Assembly: GCF_021462415.1 (NCBI RefSeq)
Contig: NZ_JAKEDS010000005.1
Coordinates: 62,001-126,000 of the forward strand
DNA from: Rhodohalobacter sp. 614A
Lineage (GTDB): Bacteria; Bacteroidota; Rhodothermia; Balneolales; Balneolaceae
Reading direction: 5' to 3'
Length of the DNA: 64,000 nt
Both the position numbers and the translations under genes were made by a program. The notes under the pieces were generated by a model. That model was not told where the DNA came from and did not search any database. It saw only the letters and a program-made list of their open reading frames with translations. This document shows, in pieces, positions 8,036 through 16,956 of the stretch (position 1 is its first letter; each line of letters begins with the position of its first letter).

Positions 8036-8729
8036 AATAGAACGGGCTTCAGAAAATGCGGATTCAGATTCTATTGAAAGGAAACTGCCGCTGCCCGTTA
8101 CAAAAATCACGGTTCAAAAAAAGAATCAGGACCGGTATTCGCTGTTCCATGACAAACTGTTTCTGATTGGAATTAGTCGCAAAACCCGGAATGATTTTTC
8201 CATCGAAGAAGGCGTCGAATTGACGCCTTCTTTGTATCGCCAATTGAATGATGCGGAAGACCTCGTAGCCATTCGAGACGCCTGTTTTCGATATTTATCA
8301 AGAAGAGACCACTCTTCCTTTGAGCTCAAACAAAAGGTTGGAAAAAAGGGATTTAAAACGAGTGATATTGAACAGGTTATCCAGAACCTATCCGATAGCG
8401 GATATCTGGATGATGAGACATTTGCAGCAAAATTTGTTGAGGAAAAGACTGAATTAAATCAGTGGGGACCAAAGAAAATCAAGTCTCATCTTTATAAAAA
8501 AGGCATTGACCGGAAAATTATTGATAAAGTTCTTACCCACAAAACTGATGATTTACAGCTACAACAGATTTGTGTAGATTTAGTAATGAAACGGAAGCGT
8601 CATTTTTTGAGAGAAAATGACGATTATAAAAGAAAGCAAAAGATTTACCGTTACCTTGCAGGACGCGGATTTTCAGGTTCTGTAATAAAAAAATCATTAC
8701 CTCGCATTACCGAAAAACTACATGCTTAG
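8028..8729 (+). CDS. recX: Regulatory protein RecX
   Basis: RecX binds and modulates RecA filaments. The 233-residue product has an N-terminal extension of about 80 residues and then the three-helix RecX repeats, recognisable from [21 protein letters not shown], the '[17 protein letters not shown]' block and [15 protein letters not shown]. It starts inside the recA stop region (8-base overlap) and its own end overlaps the next gene by 8 bases, giving a tightly coupled recA-recX-transporter operon. Confidence 0.92.
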   Translation: MNKIERASENADSDSIERKLPLPVTKITVQKKNQDRYSLFHDKLFLIGISRKTRNDFSIEEGVELTPSLYRQLNDAEDLVAIRDACFRYLSRRDHSSFELKQKVGKKGFKTSDIEQVIQNLSDSGYLDDETFAAKFVEEKTELNQWGPKKIKSHLYKKGIDRKIIDKVLTHKTDDLQLQQICVDLVMKRKRHFLRENDDYKRKQKIYRYLAGRGFSGSVIKKSLPRITEKLHA

Positions 8730-9840
8730 AAATCTCACATTAGAAAAGGTTGTAAAATCCATCCTCTTTACAGCGGGTGTTTTGATTATTGGGCTGATTT
8801 TGTACAACTACAGCAGCCTGGCGATATACGCAATCATTGCACTTATTTTTAGTTATCTGCTTGAACCCTTGGTTAATAGAATGCAGGCTGCCGGTATCCC
8901 CCGAACGCTTTCTATTATCGTTACACTTACCACCGTACTTCTTATTGTAATTTGGATTTCAACCAGCATTATTCCCATTGTAGCGAATAGAATGGCAATT
9001 CTGACGAGACAACTTCAAAGTGAAAACCTGATTGTAATTGCCCAACAGGTAGAAACTCATCTCAGAAATTATTTCGATTTCATTCCTCCCGGATATCTTG
9101 AACAGAATGTTGCCGGCTTTATCGATGACATTTTTAATTTTGGACGGGTATCAAATGTAGTGGGTAATGTGATAGCTATTTTCACAAATCTCTTCGCCGC
9201 ATTTCTGGTAATTCCATTTGCTACTTTTTTCTTTTTGAAAGACGGTTATAAAATCCGGCGAGATTTAATGACCCTCATCCCAAATAAATATTTTGAAACT
9301 ACGCTGAGTTTGATTGACAAAATTGAGAGTCGCCTCGGCTATTATTTCAGGAGTGTGTTATTACAGTGTAGCCTTGTTGGAGTAGCATCGTGGCTGGCAC
9401 TGAGCATTGCCGGACTGAACAATGCAGCCACGGTTGGAATCATCATCGGTGTGGCAAACACCATTCCCTATTTTGGCCCTGTGATGGGTTACGTGATTTC
9501 GATCCTTGTTTCCATCATCGAAACGGGTGATTTTACACTGGTAATTCCATGTATTCTGGCTGTAATGTTTGCCCAAATTTTGGATAACATCATCCTTCAG
9601 CCCCTTATCTTTTCAAAATCGGCAGATATGCACCCGGTGGCTATCCTGTTTATCATTTTGATTGGAGCCCAAACGGCCGGAGTTCTGGGAATGCTTGTAG
9701 CCATTCCTATTGCCACCATTGTAAAAATTACCGTAAACCAGATTATTTGGTCCTTTAATAATTACCAAGTGTTCAAGAAAAACAGGCGATCACTCGAACA
9801 GATTGTTCCGAAATCGGATGTATCGGAGATTCAGCCCTGA
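8722..9840 (+). CDS. AI-2E family transporter (YdiK/TqsA/PerM type)
   Basis: A 372-residue polytopic inner-membrane protein. Two hydrophobic segments near the N-terminus (about residues 10-50, 60-85) are followed by a soluble-looking stretch (about 90-145) and several more membrane helices; the family signature GIIIGVANTIPYFGPVMGY and the late DNIILQPLIFSKS block identify it. Members export small molecules or solutes; some export autoinducer-2, but the name does not prove that role here. The start overlaps the recX stop (ATGCTTAG). Confidence 0.88.
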   Translation: MLRNLTLEKVVKSILFTAGVLIIGLILYNYSSLAIYAIIALIFSYLLEPLVNRMQAAGIPRTLSIIVTLTTVLLIVIWISTSIIPIVANRMAILTRQLQSENLIVIAQQVETHLRNYFDFIPPGYLEQNVAGFIDDIFNFGRVSNVVGNVIAIFTNLFAAFLVIPFATFFFLKDGYKIRRDLMTLIPNKYFETTLSLIDKIESRLGYYFRSVLLQCSLVGVASWLALSIAGLNNAATVGIIIGVANTIPYFGPVMGYVISILVSIIETGDFTLVIPCILAVMFAQILDNIILQPLIFSKSADMHPVAILFIILIGAQTAGVLGMLVAIPIATIVKITVNQIIWSFNNYQVFKKNRRSLEQIVPKSDVSEIQP

Positions 9841-9864
9841 AAAACATCGGGCAGTCAAATCCTG

Positions 9865-11037
9865 TTAAATTTGCTGTTTAAAGAGATTAGTAATTCTCTC
9901 AAGGGATTTTTTCCAAACCGGCCTGCCATTCCATCGGTGTCCGTCAATTCTCTCACAAAATTCAAGATCACTTTCGAAATGGGTGTTAAGAAGAGTGGCC
10001 AGATCGTCATCAATCACTACCATATTCACTTCATCGTCTTTCAACATTGAACGGTGATTAAAATTGGCCGAACCAATACAGCTTACTTTATCATCGATGG
10101 TGATAACTTTGGAGTGAAGCATGGTTTTCTGGTAATACCAAAGTTTTACACCTCCTTCAAGAAGGCTATCGAAAGCATCTTCGCCCGCCAGCCTGGCTAC
10201 TTGTTTATCGATGTATTTACCAGGCATCATGATATTTACTTCAACTCCCCGCTCAACAGCTTCCGTTAGCAGTTGGATAATATTCGAATTTGGATTGAAA
10301 TAGGCTGTAGTGATGTAAATATTCTTTTGAGCAACTCGTATCAGGGTTTGATAAAGCATAATAATATCACTCCACCGGACAGATGCAGCTGTACGTAAAC
10401 ACTGGATAAGCGTATCACCTTTTCCATCGGAGGATGGCAACACATGATCATTCTCCCAATCAGGATCGATTGGGAGAAATCCCATCGTTTCAATCCAGTT
10501 CTCCATAAAAGCAGCCTGCAGGCCGCTTACTGCTTCTCCCCTGATTCTGAAATGAGTATCCCTCCATTCAGATGGGTTCCTCGCATCGCCTTCCCACTCT
10601 TTGGCAATTCCCACTCCGCCCGTAAAAGCGACTTCTTTGTCACAGATTAGTACTTTACGATGGGTACGGTTATCCGTTTTCCAGATTTTCCACCGGGCCA
10701 GAGGACGAAACCATTTCAGATCAACCCCTTTTTTTTCCATCAGCTTAGGAAGTTCAGGGGGCATGAAGTGAGCGCCATAGCAATCGAGAATAACCCTCAC
10801 TTTTACACCTTGTTCTGCTTTTCGTGCAAGAGCTTTTGCAAATTTCACAGCCACATCTCCTGACCAATAGACAAATGTCAAAAAATCAATTTGTCTTTCG
10901 GCCTGCTCAATGGCATGAAGCATTGCGGGAAAAATCTCGTCTCCGTTAACCAATACATCAATATTATTGTTTCTGCTAAAAGGAATACCGAGGGCATTCT
11001 CTAAAACATTTTTGTATTGATTACTTTCTTTAGGCAA
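9865..11037 (-). CDS. Cardiolipin synthase / phospholipase D-family protein
   Basis: A 390-residue protein with two PLD (HKD) motifs: H126-K128-D133 within THRKVLICDKEVAFTGG and H308-K310-D315 within LHSKVITIDDKVSCIGSANFNHRS. This arrangement and length match bacterial ClsB-like cardiolipin synthases, which join phosphatidylglycerol with another phospholipid. It lacks the two N-terminal membrane helices of ClsA. The two genes upstream on the same strand encode tiny membrane proteins often linked to stress, so the three may form an envelope-stress group. Substrate is inferred from family. Confidence 0.82.
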   Translation of the reverse strand: MPKESNQYKNVLENALGIPFSRNNNIDVLVNGDEIFPAMLHAIEQAERQIDFLTFVYWSGDVAVKFAKALARKAEQGVKVRVILDCYGAHFMPPELPKLMEKKGVDLKWFRPLARWKIWKTDNRTHRKVLICDKEVAFTGGVGIAKEWEGDARNPSEWRDTHFRIRGEAVSGLQAAFMENWIETMGFLPIDPDWENDHVLPSSDGKGDTLIQCLRTAASVRWSDIIMLYQTLIRVAQKNIYITTAYFNPNSNIIQLLTEAVERGVEVNIMMPGKYIDKQVARLAGEDAFDSLLEGGVKLWYYQKTMLHSKVITIDDKVSCIGSANFNHRSMLKDDEVNMVVIDDDLATLLNTHFESDLEFCERIDGHRWNGRPVWKKSLERITNLFKQQI

Positions 11038-11128
11038 ACCTTCAGTTAGTTACGATGAGAGTTAATGCTTTCTCTGCATCATAAATATAAAAGAACTCCT
11101 CATATTTAAAACCGGATTTGATTGATTT

Positions 11129-11293
11129 TCAAACTCTGGTTCTTCTGCCAAAAATTAATGAAATGACAAACAACACAAGGAACAGGTAAAACAAAATTTC
11201 AGCAATACCTGCTGCGGCGCCTGCCAGTCCGCCAAATCCAAAAATGGCTGCAATAATTGCGATAATCAAAAAAGTAATGCTCCATCTTAACAT
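11129..11293 (-). CDS. DUF1328 (YtjA-like) small membrane protein
   Basis: A 54-residue protein starting [17 protein letters not shown] and ending in [13 protein letters not shown]. Two hydrophobic segments surround a [15 protein letters not shown] turn, which is the DUF1328 signature. The family is common in proteobacteria and Bacteroidota relatives; expression is often linked to osmotic or general stress, but its molecular role is unknown. It lies 37 bases downstream of another small membrane protein gene and 91 bases upstream of the cardiolipin synthase gene. Confidence 0.88.
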   Translation of the reverse strand: MLRWSITFLIIAIIAAIFGFGGLAGAAAGIAEILFYLFLVLFVISLIFGRRTRV

Positions 11294-11330
11294 AATAGTC
11301 TTCCTCTTCTTTGTTTTATTTTAGGTTAAT

Positions 11331-11531
11331 CTAGTCTTTTGTTCTCAGCAGGATTACTCCTATTACCAGTACAAATGCCGAAATTATCATGGGGATCGGA
11401 TCTCCCTTGCTTACCACTACATCAGCTCCAAGAAAACCAAAACTTTCAGTGTCGTTGATGTAATTAATTCCAGTATATATAAGGGCAATTAATCCACCTA
11501 TCGTAAATATTGATCCAATAGTTTTTTTCAT
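11331..11531 (-). CDS. Small two-helix membrane protein, DUF3185-like
   Basis: A 66-residue protein with a membrane helix at about residues 5-24 and another at about 48-62, separated by a short polar loop (NDTESFGFLGADVVVSKGD). Overall pattern resembles DUF3185-type stress-related proteins. No catalytic motif. It is the first gene of the minus-strand group with DUF1328 and the cardiolipin synthase. Confidence 0.65.
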   Translation of the reverse strand: MKKTIGSIFTIGGLIALIYTGINYINDTESFGFLGADVVVSKGDPIPMIISAFVLVIGVILLRTKD

Positions 11532-11727
11532 TTGCCTTTGAACTTTTGTTGATTTTAGTTACTAGTTAAGACAGTAAAATCATACATTTGTTCCCTAACT
11601 TTTCTAAGTGCAAGGCTCGTAGCCTTTCAGACAGATCGAGTTACAGGAATGATCGCTGGCAATATTCTCCTCTCTGCAAGCCCAAAAAAATGATTACCAC
11701 AGAGAACTTTAAGAAACATGAATCACA
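11532..11727. other. Intergenic region between divergent genes
   Basis: Contains a short stem-loop AAGGCT-CGT-AGCCTT (11612-11626) and, near 11696, TTACCACAGAGAACTTT, similar in style to the CCGCAGAG repeat relics seen elsewhere in the window. Nothing else is recognised. Confidence 0.4.
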
Positions 11728-12222
11728 ATGATCAGAAATGTCAAAACCTCAGATGCAGAACAAATCTGTGCCATTTACAACAATTATATAACCCGTACGC
11801 AGGTAACATTTGAGGAGGAACCGCTCGCTGTTGGCGATATTATTTCCAGGATAAATTCAGTCACTCAAAATTATCCCTGGCTTGTTTATGAAGAAGATGA
11901 AACGGTACTTGGATATACATATGCAAATCAATGGAAAGAGAGGTCGGCGTATCGAAATACTGTAGAGACAGGAATTTATCTTGATTCAGATCTTCTGGGA
12001 AAAGGCATTGGCTCAGAATTAAAAGCCGTAATGATTGATGAGCTAAAAGCACGGGGCTTTCATTCTGTGATTTCCGGTATCGCCTTGCCGAATCCGGCCA
12101 GCATTGCTATGTGTGAAAAATTTGGGTTCAAAAAAATAGCACACTTCAAAGAGGTTGGATACAAATTTGGCGAATGGATTGATGTAGCATATTGGCAACT
12201 GATTTTAGATGAAAATTCATAG
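11728..12222 (+). CDS. GNAT N-acetyltransferase, phosphinothricin/methionine-sulfone type
   Basis: A 164-residue GCN5-related acetyltransferase. The acetyl-CoA loop is LLGKGIGSELKAVM, preceded by YRNTVETGIYLD and followed by SGIALPNPASIAMCEKFGFKKIAHFKEVGYKFGEW in two adjacent blocks. These are typical of the Pat/Bar/YncA group that acetylates glutamate-analogue amines such as phosphinothricin or methionine sulfoximine. Whether it gives resistance here is not known; similar housekeeping enzymes are widespread. The gene stands just ahead of purN. Confidence 0.85.
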   Translation: MIRNVKTSDAEQICAIYNNYITRTQVTFEEEPLAVGDIISRINSVTQNYPWLVYEEDETVLGYTYANQWKERSAYRNTVETGIYLDSDLLGKGIGSELKAVMIDELKARGFHSVISGIALPNPASIAMCEKFGFKKIAHFKEVGYKFGEWIDVAYWQLILDENS

Positions 12223-12296
12223 AATTCCTTCAAATAATCCGCTTCATATTCATTATCTTTCCCGCGACAAAAAGGAAATTCCTAAAACAACCATTT

Positions 12297-12872
12297 GTGA
12301 AAAAACTGGTTATTTTTGCGTCCGGGTCGGGCACAAACATGCAGGCTATTATTGATGAGATTGAAGGAGAACGCATACAGGCGGAAATTGTCGGGCTCAT
12401 CACAAATAAGAATCACATTCAAGCCATCGAACGGGCAAAAAAATTTAGCATTCCGGTTTGTGTTATTACAGAAACGGATGAAAAAGTCTATGCCTCAACA
12501 CTTGAAAAACAACTCTCGGAATGGCGGCCAGACTTGATTGTACTTGCAGGATTTTTAAAAAAGATACCTGATTCAATCATCAGAACGCACAAAAACAAAA
12601 TCATCAATATCCATCCGGCTCTGTTACCAAAATATGGCGGAAAAGGATTTTACGGAATCAATGTTCACAAAGCTGTTTTGGAATCCGGCGACAAGGAAAC
12701 CGGTTGCACCGTTCATTTCGTGAATGAAGAGTACGACAAAGGCCCGATCATAAGCCAGGCTAAAGTAAGAGTTTTTCCTTCGGATACACCGGAAATTTTA
12801 GCAAAACGTGTTTTAAAAGCGGAACATGAATTGCTTCCTTCAGTCATAAAAAAACTAATTAATCAAAAATAA
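12297..12872 (+). CDS. purN: Phosphoribosylglycinamide formyltransferase
   Basis: PurN transfers a formyl group from 10-formyltetrahydrofolate to glycinamide ribonucleotide, the third step of purine synthesis. The 191-residue product has the N-terminal FASGSGTNMQAIID substrate loop, the folate/active-site block INIHPALLPKYGGKGFYG with the catalytic N-H pair, and TGCTVHFVNEEYDKGPII carrying the catalytic aspartate. The start is GTG at 12297. It is followed after 12 bases by purH, a consistent purine operon. Confidence 0.95.
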   Translation: MKKLVIFASGSGTNMQAIIDEIEGERIQAEIVGLITNKNHIQAIERAKKFSIPVCVITETDEKVYASTLEKQLSEWRPDLIVLAGFLKKIPDSIIRTHKNKIINIHPALLPKYGGKGFYGINVHKAVLESGDKETGCTVHFVNEEYDKGPIISQAKVRVFPSDTPEILAKRVLKAEHELLPSVIKKLINQK

Positions 12873-12884
12873 TCGTAACCAACT

Positions 12885-14459
12885 GTGTCTCTACAACCTC
12901 TCTCTTCTTTGCCCCAGAATTCTTTAAAAATTAAACGTGCCCTGCTTTCTGTTTCCGATAAAACAGGTATTGCAGAATTGGCAAAAGCACTACACGAAGC
13001 CGGTGTGGAAATTGTAAGTACGGGTGGAACTGCTAAAGCCATTCGTGAAAAAGATATTCCGGTAACGGATGTAAGCGACATCACTGATTTTCCCGAATGC
13101 CTTGATGGGCGCGTGAAAACATTGCACCCGAAAATTCACGGCGGCATTTTGGCGAGAACAAGCCACCAGCCTGATAATGACGAGATTGACGAACTTGGTA
13201 TTTCGCCTTTTGAATTGGTTGTTGTAAATCTCTATCCATTTAAAGACGTTGTAAAAGATGGAGATATCACCCCTGCGGTTGCAACCGAAAATATTGATAT
13301 CGGCGGCCCTACCATGGTACGTGCGGCGGCAAAAAACTTTGCTCATGTTTGTATTCTGACCAACCCGGATCAATATGAGTCTTTTCAATCCGAACTTTCA
13401 TCCAATAATCAGATTCAGTATTCAACACGATTAAAGCTTGCCCGCAAGGCATTTGAACATACAGCTGATTATGACGCAGCCATCAGCCGGTATTTCAATC
13501 AGCTTGATGAGCAGGATTTGCCCGATCAGCTGAATATTTCTATCCCGAAATTTGCAGGCTTGCGATATGGAGAAAATCCACATCAAAAAGCCTCTGTTTA
13601 TGGAGAGCAAGGCCAGTTTATCGACTGTTTTCACGGCAAAGAGCTCAGCTACAACAACTATCTCGACATTGACAGCGCCCTTCGTTTAATGGCAGATTTC
13701 AAAGATGAAGATCCCACAGTTGCCATTTTTAAGCACACGGTTCCATGTGGAATCTCTACAAAATCGAATTTAAATGAAGCCTATAACCGAGCATTTGCTA
13801 CAGACAAGGTTTCTCCATTTGGCGGAATTGTGATTGTAAATCGTCCGTTAGACATGGAAACGGCCGAATCAATTGATTCCATTTTTACGGAAATCATCTT
13901 AGCACCTGATTATGAAGATGGAGTTGCAGACTTTTTAAAGGAGAAGAAGAACCGACGTTTGATAAAAGTGCTTAAATTCCCCGGCAGCAATGACGATTTT
14001 TCTGTTCGGTCCATCATCGGCGGAGCGCTTTACCAACAGGCAGACAACAAAGTGATAACGGCTGACGACCTCGAAGTTGTTACTGAACGAAAACCATCAG
14101 AAAAAGAGATATCTGATCTTCTTTTTGGATGGAAAGTGGTAAAACATGTAAAATCGAATGCCATCGTTTACGCCAAAGATCAGGCCACCTGTGGAATTGG
14201 TACTGGCCAGACAAGCCGGGTCGAAAGTTCGGTTATTGCCGTACGAAAAGCTATGAATGAAGATCTCTCTTTGAAAGGAAGTATTATTGCATCTGATGCA
14301 TTTTTTCCTTTTGCTGATGGTGTCATTGCAGCGGCCCAGTCAGGAGCAACAGCCGTTATTCAACCCGGTGGAAGTGTGAGAGACAAGGAAGTGATTCACG
14401 CCGCAAATAAGTATAAAATGGCGATGGTATTTACCGGAATTCGTCATTTTAAACACTGA
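12885..14459 (+). CDS. purH: Bifunctional AICAR transformylase / IMP cyclohydrolase
   Basis: PurH carries out the last two steps of IMP synthesis. The 524-residue length is typical. The N-terminal IMP cyclohydrolase domain is marked by SVSDKTGIAELAK, STGGTAKAIRE and GRVKTLHPKIHGGILAR; the C-terminal transformylase by FKHTVPCGIS (the lysine-histidine pair is conserved) and ASDAFFPFADGV. The start codon is GTG at 12885, 12 bases after the purN stop. The usual NPCG is VPCG here, a small departure. Confidence 0.95.
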   Translation: MSLQPLSSLPQNSLKIKRALLSVSDKTGIAELAKALHEAGVEIVSTGGTAKAIREKDIPVTDVSDITDFPECLDGRVKTLHPKIHGGILARTSHQPDNDEIDELGISPFELVVVNLYPFKDVVKDGDITPAVATENIDIGGPTMVRAAAKNFAHVCILTNPDQYESFQSELSSNNQIQYSTRLKLARKAFEHTADYDAAISRYFNQLDEQDLPDQLNISIPKFAGLRYGENPHQKASVYGEQGQFIDCFHGKELSYNNYLDIDSALRLMADFKDEDPTVAIFKHTVPCGISTKSNLNEAYNRAFATDKVSPFGGIVIVNRPLDMETAESIDSIFTEIILAPDYEDGVADFLKEKKNRRLIKVLKFPGSNDDFSVRSIIGGALYQQADNKVITADDLEVVTERKPSEKEISDLLFGWKVVKHVKSNAIVYAKDQATCGIGTGQTSRVESSVIAVRKAMNEDLSLKGSIIASDAFFPFADGVIAAAQSGATAVIQPGGSVRDKEVIHAANKYKMAMVFTGIRHFKH

Positions 14460-14565
14460 AAAAAACCGTTTATTTTCTAAAACAAATGTTCGCAACTGCA
14501 TCACTAAACATGTATTTTTGGTGGTGCCCTGAAAAAATTAATTTTTTGTAAAGAAATTCACCCTA

Positions 14566-15630
14566 ATGTCCAATCCATACACAAAATCAAAGCCTCGGAA
14601 GAAAAAAAATCAGAAAAAAAACGGGCTTTTTGATTTTCTTTACACAGACATTGCGATTGACCTTGGAACTGCAAACACTCTTGTTTATGCACGCGGGCAA
14701 GGTATTGTTCTGAATGAACCGTCCATCGTTGCATTGAACAATCGTAACGAACCTGTGGCTACCGGCCATGAAGCCCGTCTGATGCACGAAAAGACGCACG
14801 GTAACATCAGAACCGTGCGGCCACTTCGCGACGGCGTTATTGCCGATTTTGAAGTTGCCGAGCAGTTGATCAGGGACATGATCCAGAAAGTAAAAATGAA
14901 ATGGTATTCCACAACCCGACAAATGGTGGTTTGTGTGCCGAGTGGTATTACCGAGGTAGAAAGACGTGCCGTTCGAGATAGCGCTGAACATGCCGGTGCT
15001 AAAGAAGTTTACCTTGTGGATGAACCCATGGCCGCTGCAATTGGAATTGGCCTGGACGTTCACGAACCCGTCGGAAATATGATTGTGGATATCGGTGGCG
15101 GAACAACGGAAATTGCAGTAATTGCGCTTTCGGGAATTGTACATGCACAATCCGTGCGGCTTGGCGGCGATGAATTGAACGATGATATTGTTAACTACTT
15201 CCGGAGAAATCATAATCTTCTGATTGGTGAACGAACATCGGAAAAAATTAAATGCGAAATCGGTTCAGCCGCCCCACTCGATGAAGAGCTGGAGATGATT
15301 ACAAAAGGCCGCGACCTTGTCAACGGTGTACCCCGAACCCGTCAGGTTACGTCCAAAGATGTGAGAGAAGCTATTTCAGAATCTGTAAATACTATTGTTG
15401 AATCCATAACAAAATCTCTTGAGCAAACCCCACCAGAGCTTTCTGCAGATATTCTGGATCGCGGAATTATGCTTACGGGCGGTGGCGCTCTGCTAAAAAA
15501 TCTCGACAAACTGATTATGGAAACAACCGATCTTCCCGTTCATATTGCCGAAGATCCGCTAACCGCTGTTGTTCGCGGAACAGGTGAAATTCTTGAAGAT
15601 CTCGACTTTTACAGAACTGTAATTACGTAA
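14566..15630 (+). CDS. mreB: Rod shape-determining protein MreB
   Basis: Bacterial actin that forms membrane-bound filaments guiding lateral wall growth. Phosphate-1 motif IAIDLGTANTLVY, phosphate-2 VDIGGGTTEIAVI and adenosine motif LTGGGALLKNLDKL are clear. At 354 residues it is slightly longer than usual: before the conserved start lies a lysine-rich stretch of about 20 residues (KSKPRKKKNQKKNG), which may help membrane contact in place of an amphipathic helix. It heads the mreB-mreC-mreD-mrdA-rodA cluster, 106 bases downstream of purH, with its own upstream space for a promoter. Confidence 0.96.
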   Translation: MSNPYTKSKPRKKKNQKKNGLFDFLYTDIAIDLGTANTLVYARGQGIVLNEPSIVALNNRNEPVATGHEARLMHEKTHGNIRTVRPLRDGVIADFEVAEQLIRDMIQKVKMKWYSTTRQMVVCVPSGITEVERRAVRDSAEHAGAKEVYLVDEPMAAAIGIGLDVHEPVGNMIVDIGGGTTEIAVIALSGIVHAQSVRLGGDELNDDIVNYFRRNHNLLIGERTSEKIKCEIGSAAPLDEELEMITKGRDLVNGVPRTRQVTSKDVREAISESVNTIVESITKSLEQTPPELSADILDRGIMLTGGGALLKNLDKLIMETTDLPVHIAEDPLTAVVRGTGEILEDLDFYRTVIT

Positions 15631-15648
15631 AATTCTCCATACATGTGA

Positions 15649-16476
15649 ATGCGACGATTAACGGGTGTTAAGGACTACATCATAACCGCTATTCTTCTGT
15701 TAATTGCCATTGTTTTGATGGTAAACAGGCATGAGGGTGGTCTTCAGAATCTTCGAAAAGCTTCCATTACCGTTCTCAGTTATCTTGAACAACCTCTTTC
15801 CAATTTCCGCATCTATCGCCAGGCTATTTCCACGAATACGTATTTGCATCAGCAGAATATTTTACTGCAGGATGAACTGAATCGTTTGCGCTCGGTTGAA
15901 GAACAGAACAGGGTTCTTCGGGATCTGTTGAACTTGCGGGAAGAAAGTTCCTACCCATTAATTCCGGTTCAAATCGTGGCAAAGGATTTGACGAACATCA
16001 ACAGCTCTATTACGGTAAGTGCCGGTACGAATGACGGAGTAAAAGTTGGAATGCCGGTTATTAACTCTGACGGACTCATCGGCCAGGTGATTCTTGCTTC
16101 AGGCAACTATTCTCAAGTACTTCCTTATTCCAATTCGATGTTCAGGGTAAGTGCGCAAATTGAAAATAATCGATCCTACGGAATTGTTTCATGGCCGGCA
16201 AGGGCAAATAAAGAACTCGTGCTGAGATTCATTCCGGAAACTGTAGAGGTTGAACCCGGACAAAGGGTTTATACTTCTGGTTTCAGTAACCAGTACCCTG
16301 CGGGCATTCCTATTGGGGAAGTTACTGAAACCGATACAGACACAGGAATTGAAACCCAAACCATTTACCTGGAAGCTTTTGCCGATTTGGCTTCAGCCGC
16401 CGAAGCTTTTATTGTTCAGTTTGAACCCGATACCACTGTGCAAAATCTTAATGAAGCACAAGAGGATCTGTTTTGA
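15649..16476 (+). CDS. mreC: Rod shape-determining protein MreC
   Basis: A 275-residue periplasmic scaffold of the elongasome. One membrane helix near residues 11-25 is followed by a coiled coil (about 60-100, NILLQDELNRLRSVEEQNRV) and the beta-rich MreC domain with AGTNDGVKVGMPVINSDGLIGQV in two adjoining pieces. It links MreB and MreD inside to PBP2 outside. Its stop codon shares one base with the mreD ATG (TGATG). Confidence 0.93.
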   Translation: MRRLTGVKDYIITAILLLIAIVLMVNRHEGGLQNLRKASITVLSYLEQPLSNFRIYRQAISTNTYLHQQNILLQDELNRLRSVEEQNRVLRDLLNLREESSYPLIPVQIVAKDLTNINSSITVSAGTNDGVKVGMPVINSDGLIGQVILASGNYSQVLPYSNSMFRVSAQIENNRSYGIVSWPARANKELVLRFIPETVEVEPGQRVYTSGFSNQYPAGIPIGEVTETDTDTGIETQTIYLEAFADLASAAEAFIVQFEPDTTVQNLNEAQEDLF

Positions 16477-16949
16477 TGAGGTCTGAAAACATACGACAAA
16501 TCTTATTCGGTCTTGGAATCGTTGGTATCCAAACCATATTGCTAAAGCATCTTGAAATATTCGGAGCTGAAGCCGATCTCGTGCTTGTTTTTCTTCTTTG
16601 GATTTGCACAAAAAGGCCCAAAACCGACGCACTTTTATTTGCCGCTTTTTTAGGTTTTTTACAGGATGCAATGACCGACCTGTGGGGGCTCCATATGTTT
16701 TCAAAAATATTGCTGGTCTTCATACTACACGCTTATTTGAATCGTATTTCTAAAACAAGGTTTATTTTTTGGCAGGTGTTTGTGATCATCCTGTCAGCTG
16801 CTTTCTTACATAATGTAATTTTTTATGGAGTCAGCCTGTTTTCCGGACTTTATACTTCCGGCGCAATCCTTTGGAGCCTGCTATTGGTAAGCCCGTTATT
16901 TACGGCAATTGTGGGCAGTTTTCTACATCTCGTTAGAGAAGATTCATAA
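16476..16949 (+). CDS. mreD: Rod shape-determining protein MreD
   Basis: A 157-residue membrane protein with about five hydrophobic segments and the family-like FLGFLQDAMTDLWGLHMFSK block, in which the DA/D-L-G pattern is the MreD hallmark. It completes the MreCD membrane complex. The frame can be read from a TTG at 16473, but ATG 16476, overlapping the mreC stop, is the natural start. Seven bases separate its stop from the PBP2 start. Confidence 0.88.
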   Translation: MRSENIRQILFGLGIVGIQTILLKHLEIFGAEADLVLVFLLWICTKRPKTDALLFAAFLGFLQDAMTDLWGLHMFSKILLVFILHAYLNRISKTRFIFWQVFVIILSAAFLHNVIFYGVSLFSGLYTSGAILWSLLLVSPLFTAIVGSFLHLVREDS

Positions 16950-16956
16950 ACGTTTC

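Noticed and set aside
16909-16956. Upstream start for PBP2
   Set aside because: It would lie inside mreD; the ATG at 16957 follows the mreD stop and puts the membrane anchor in the usual place.
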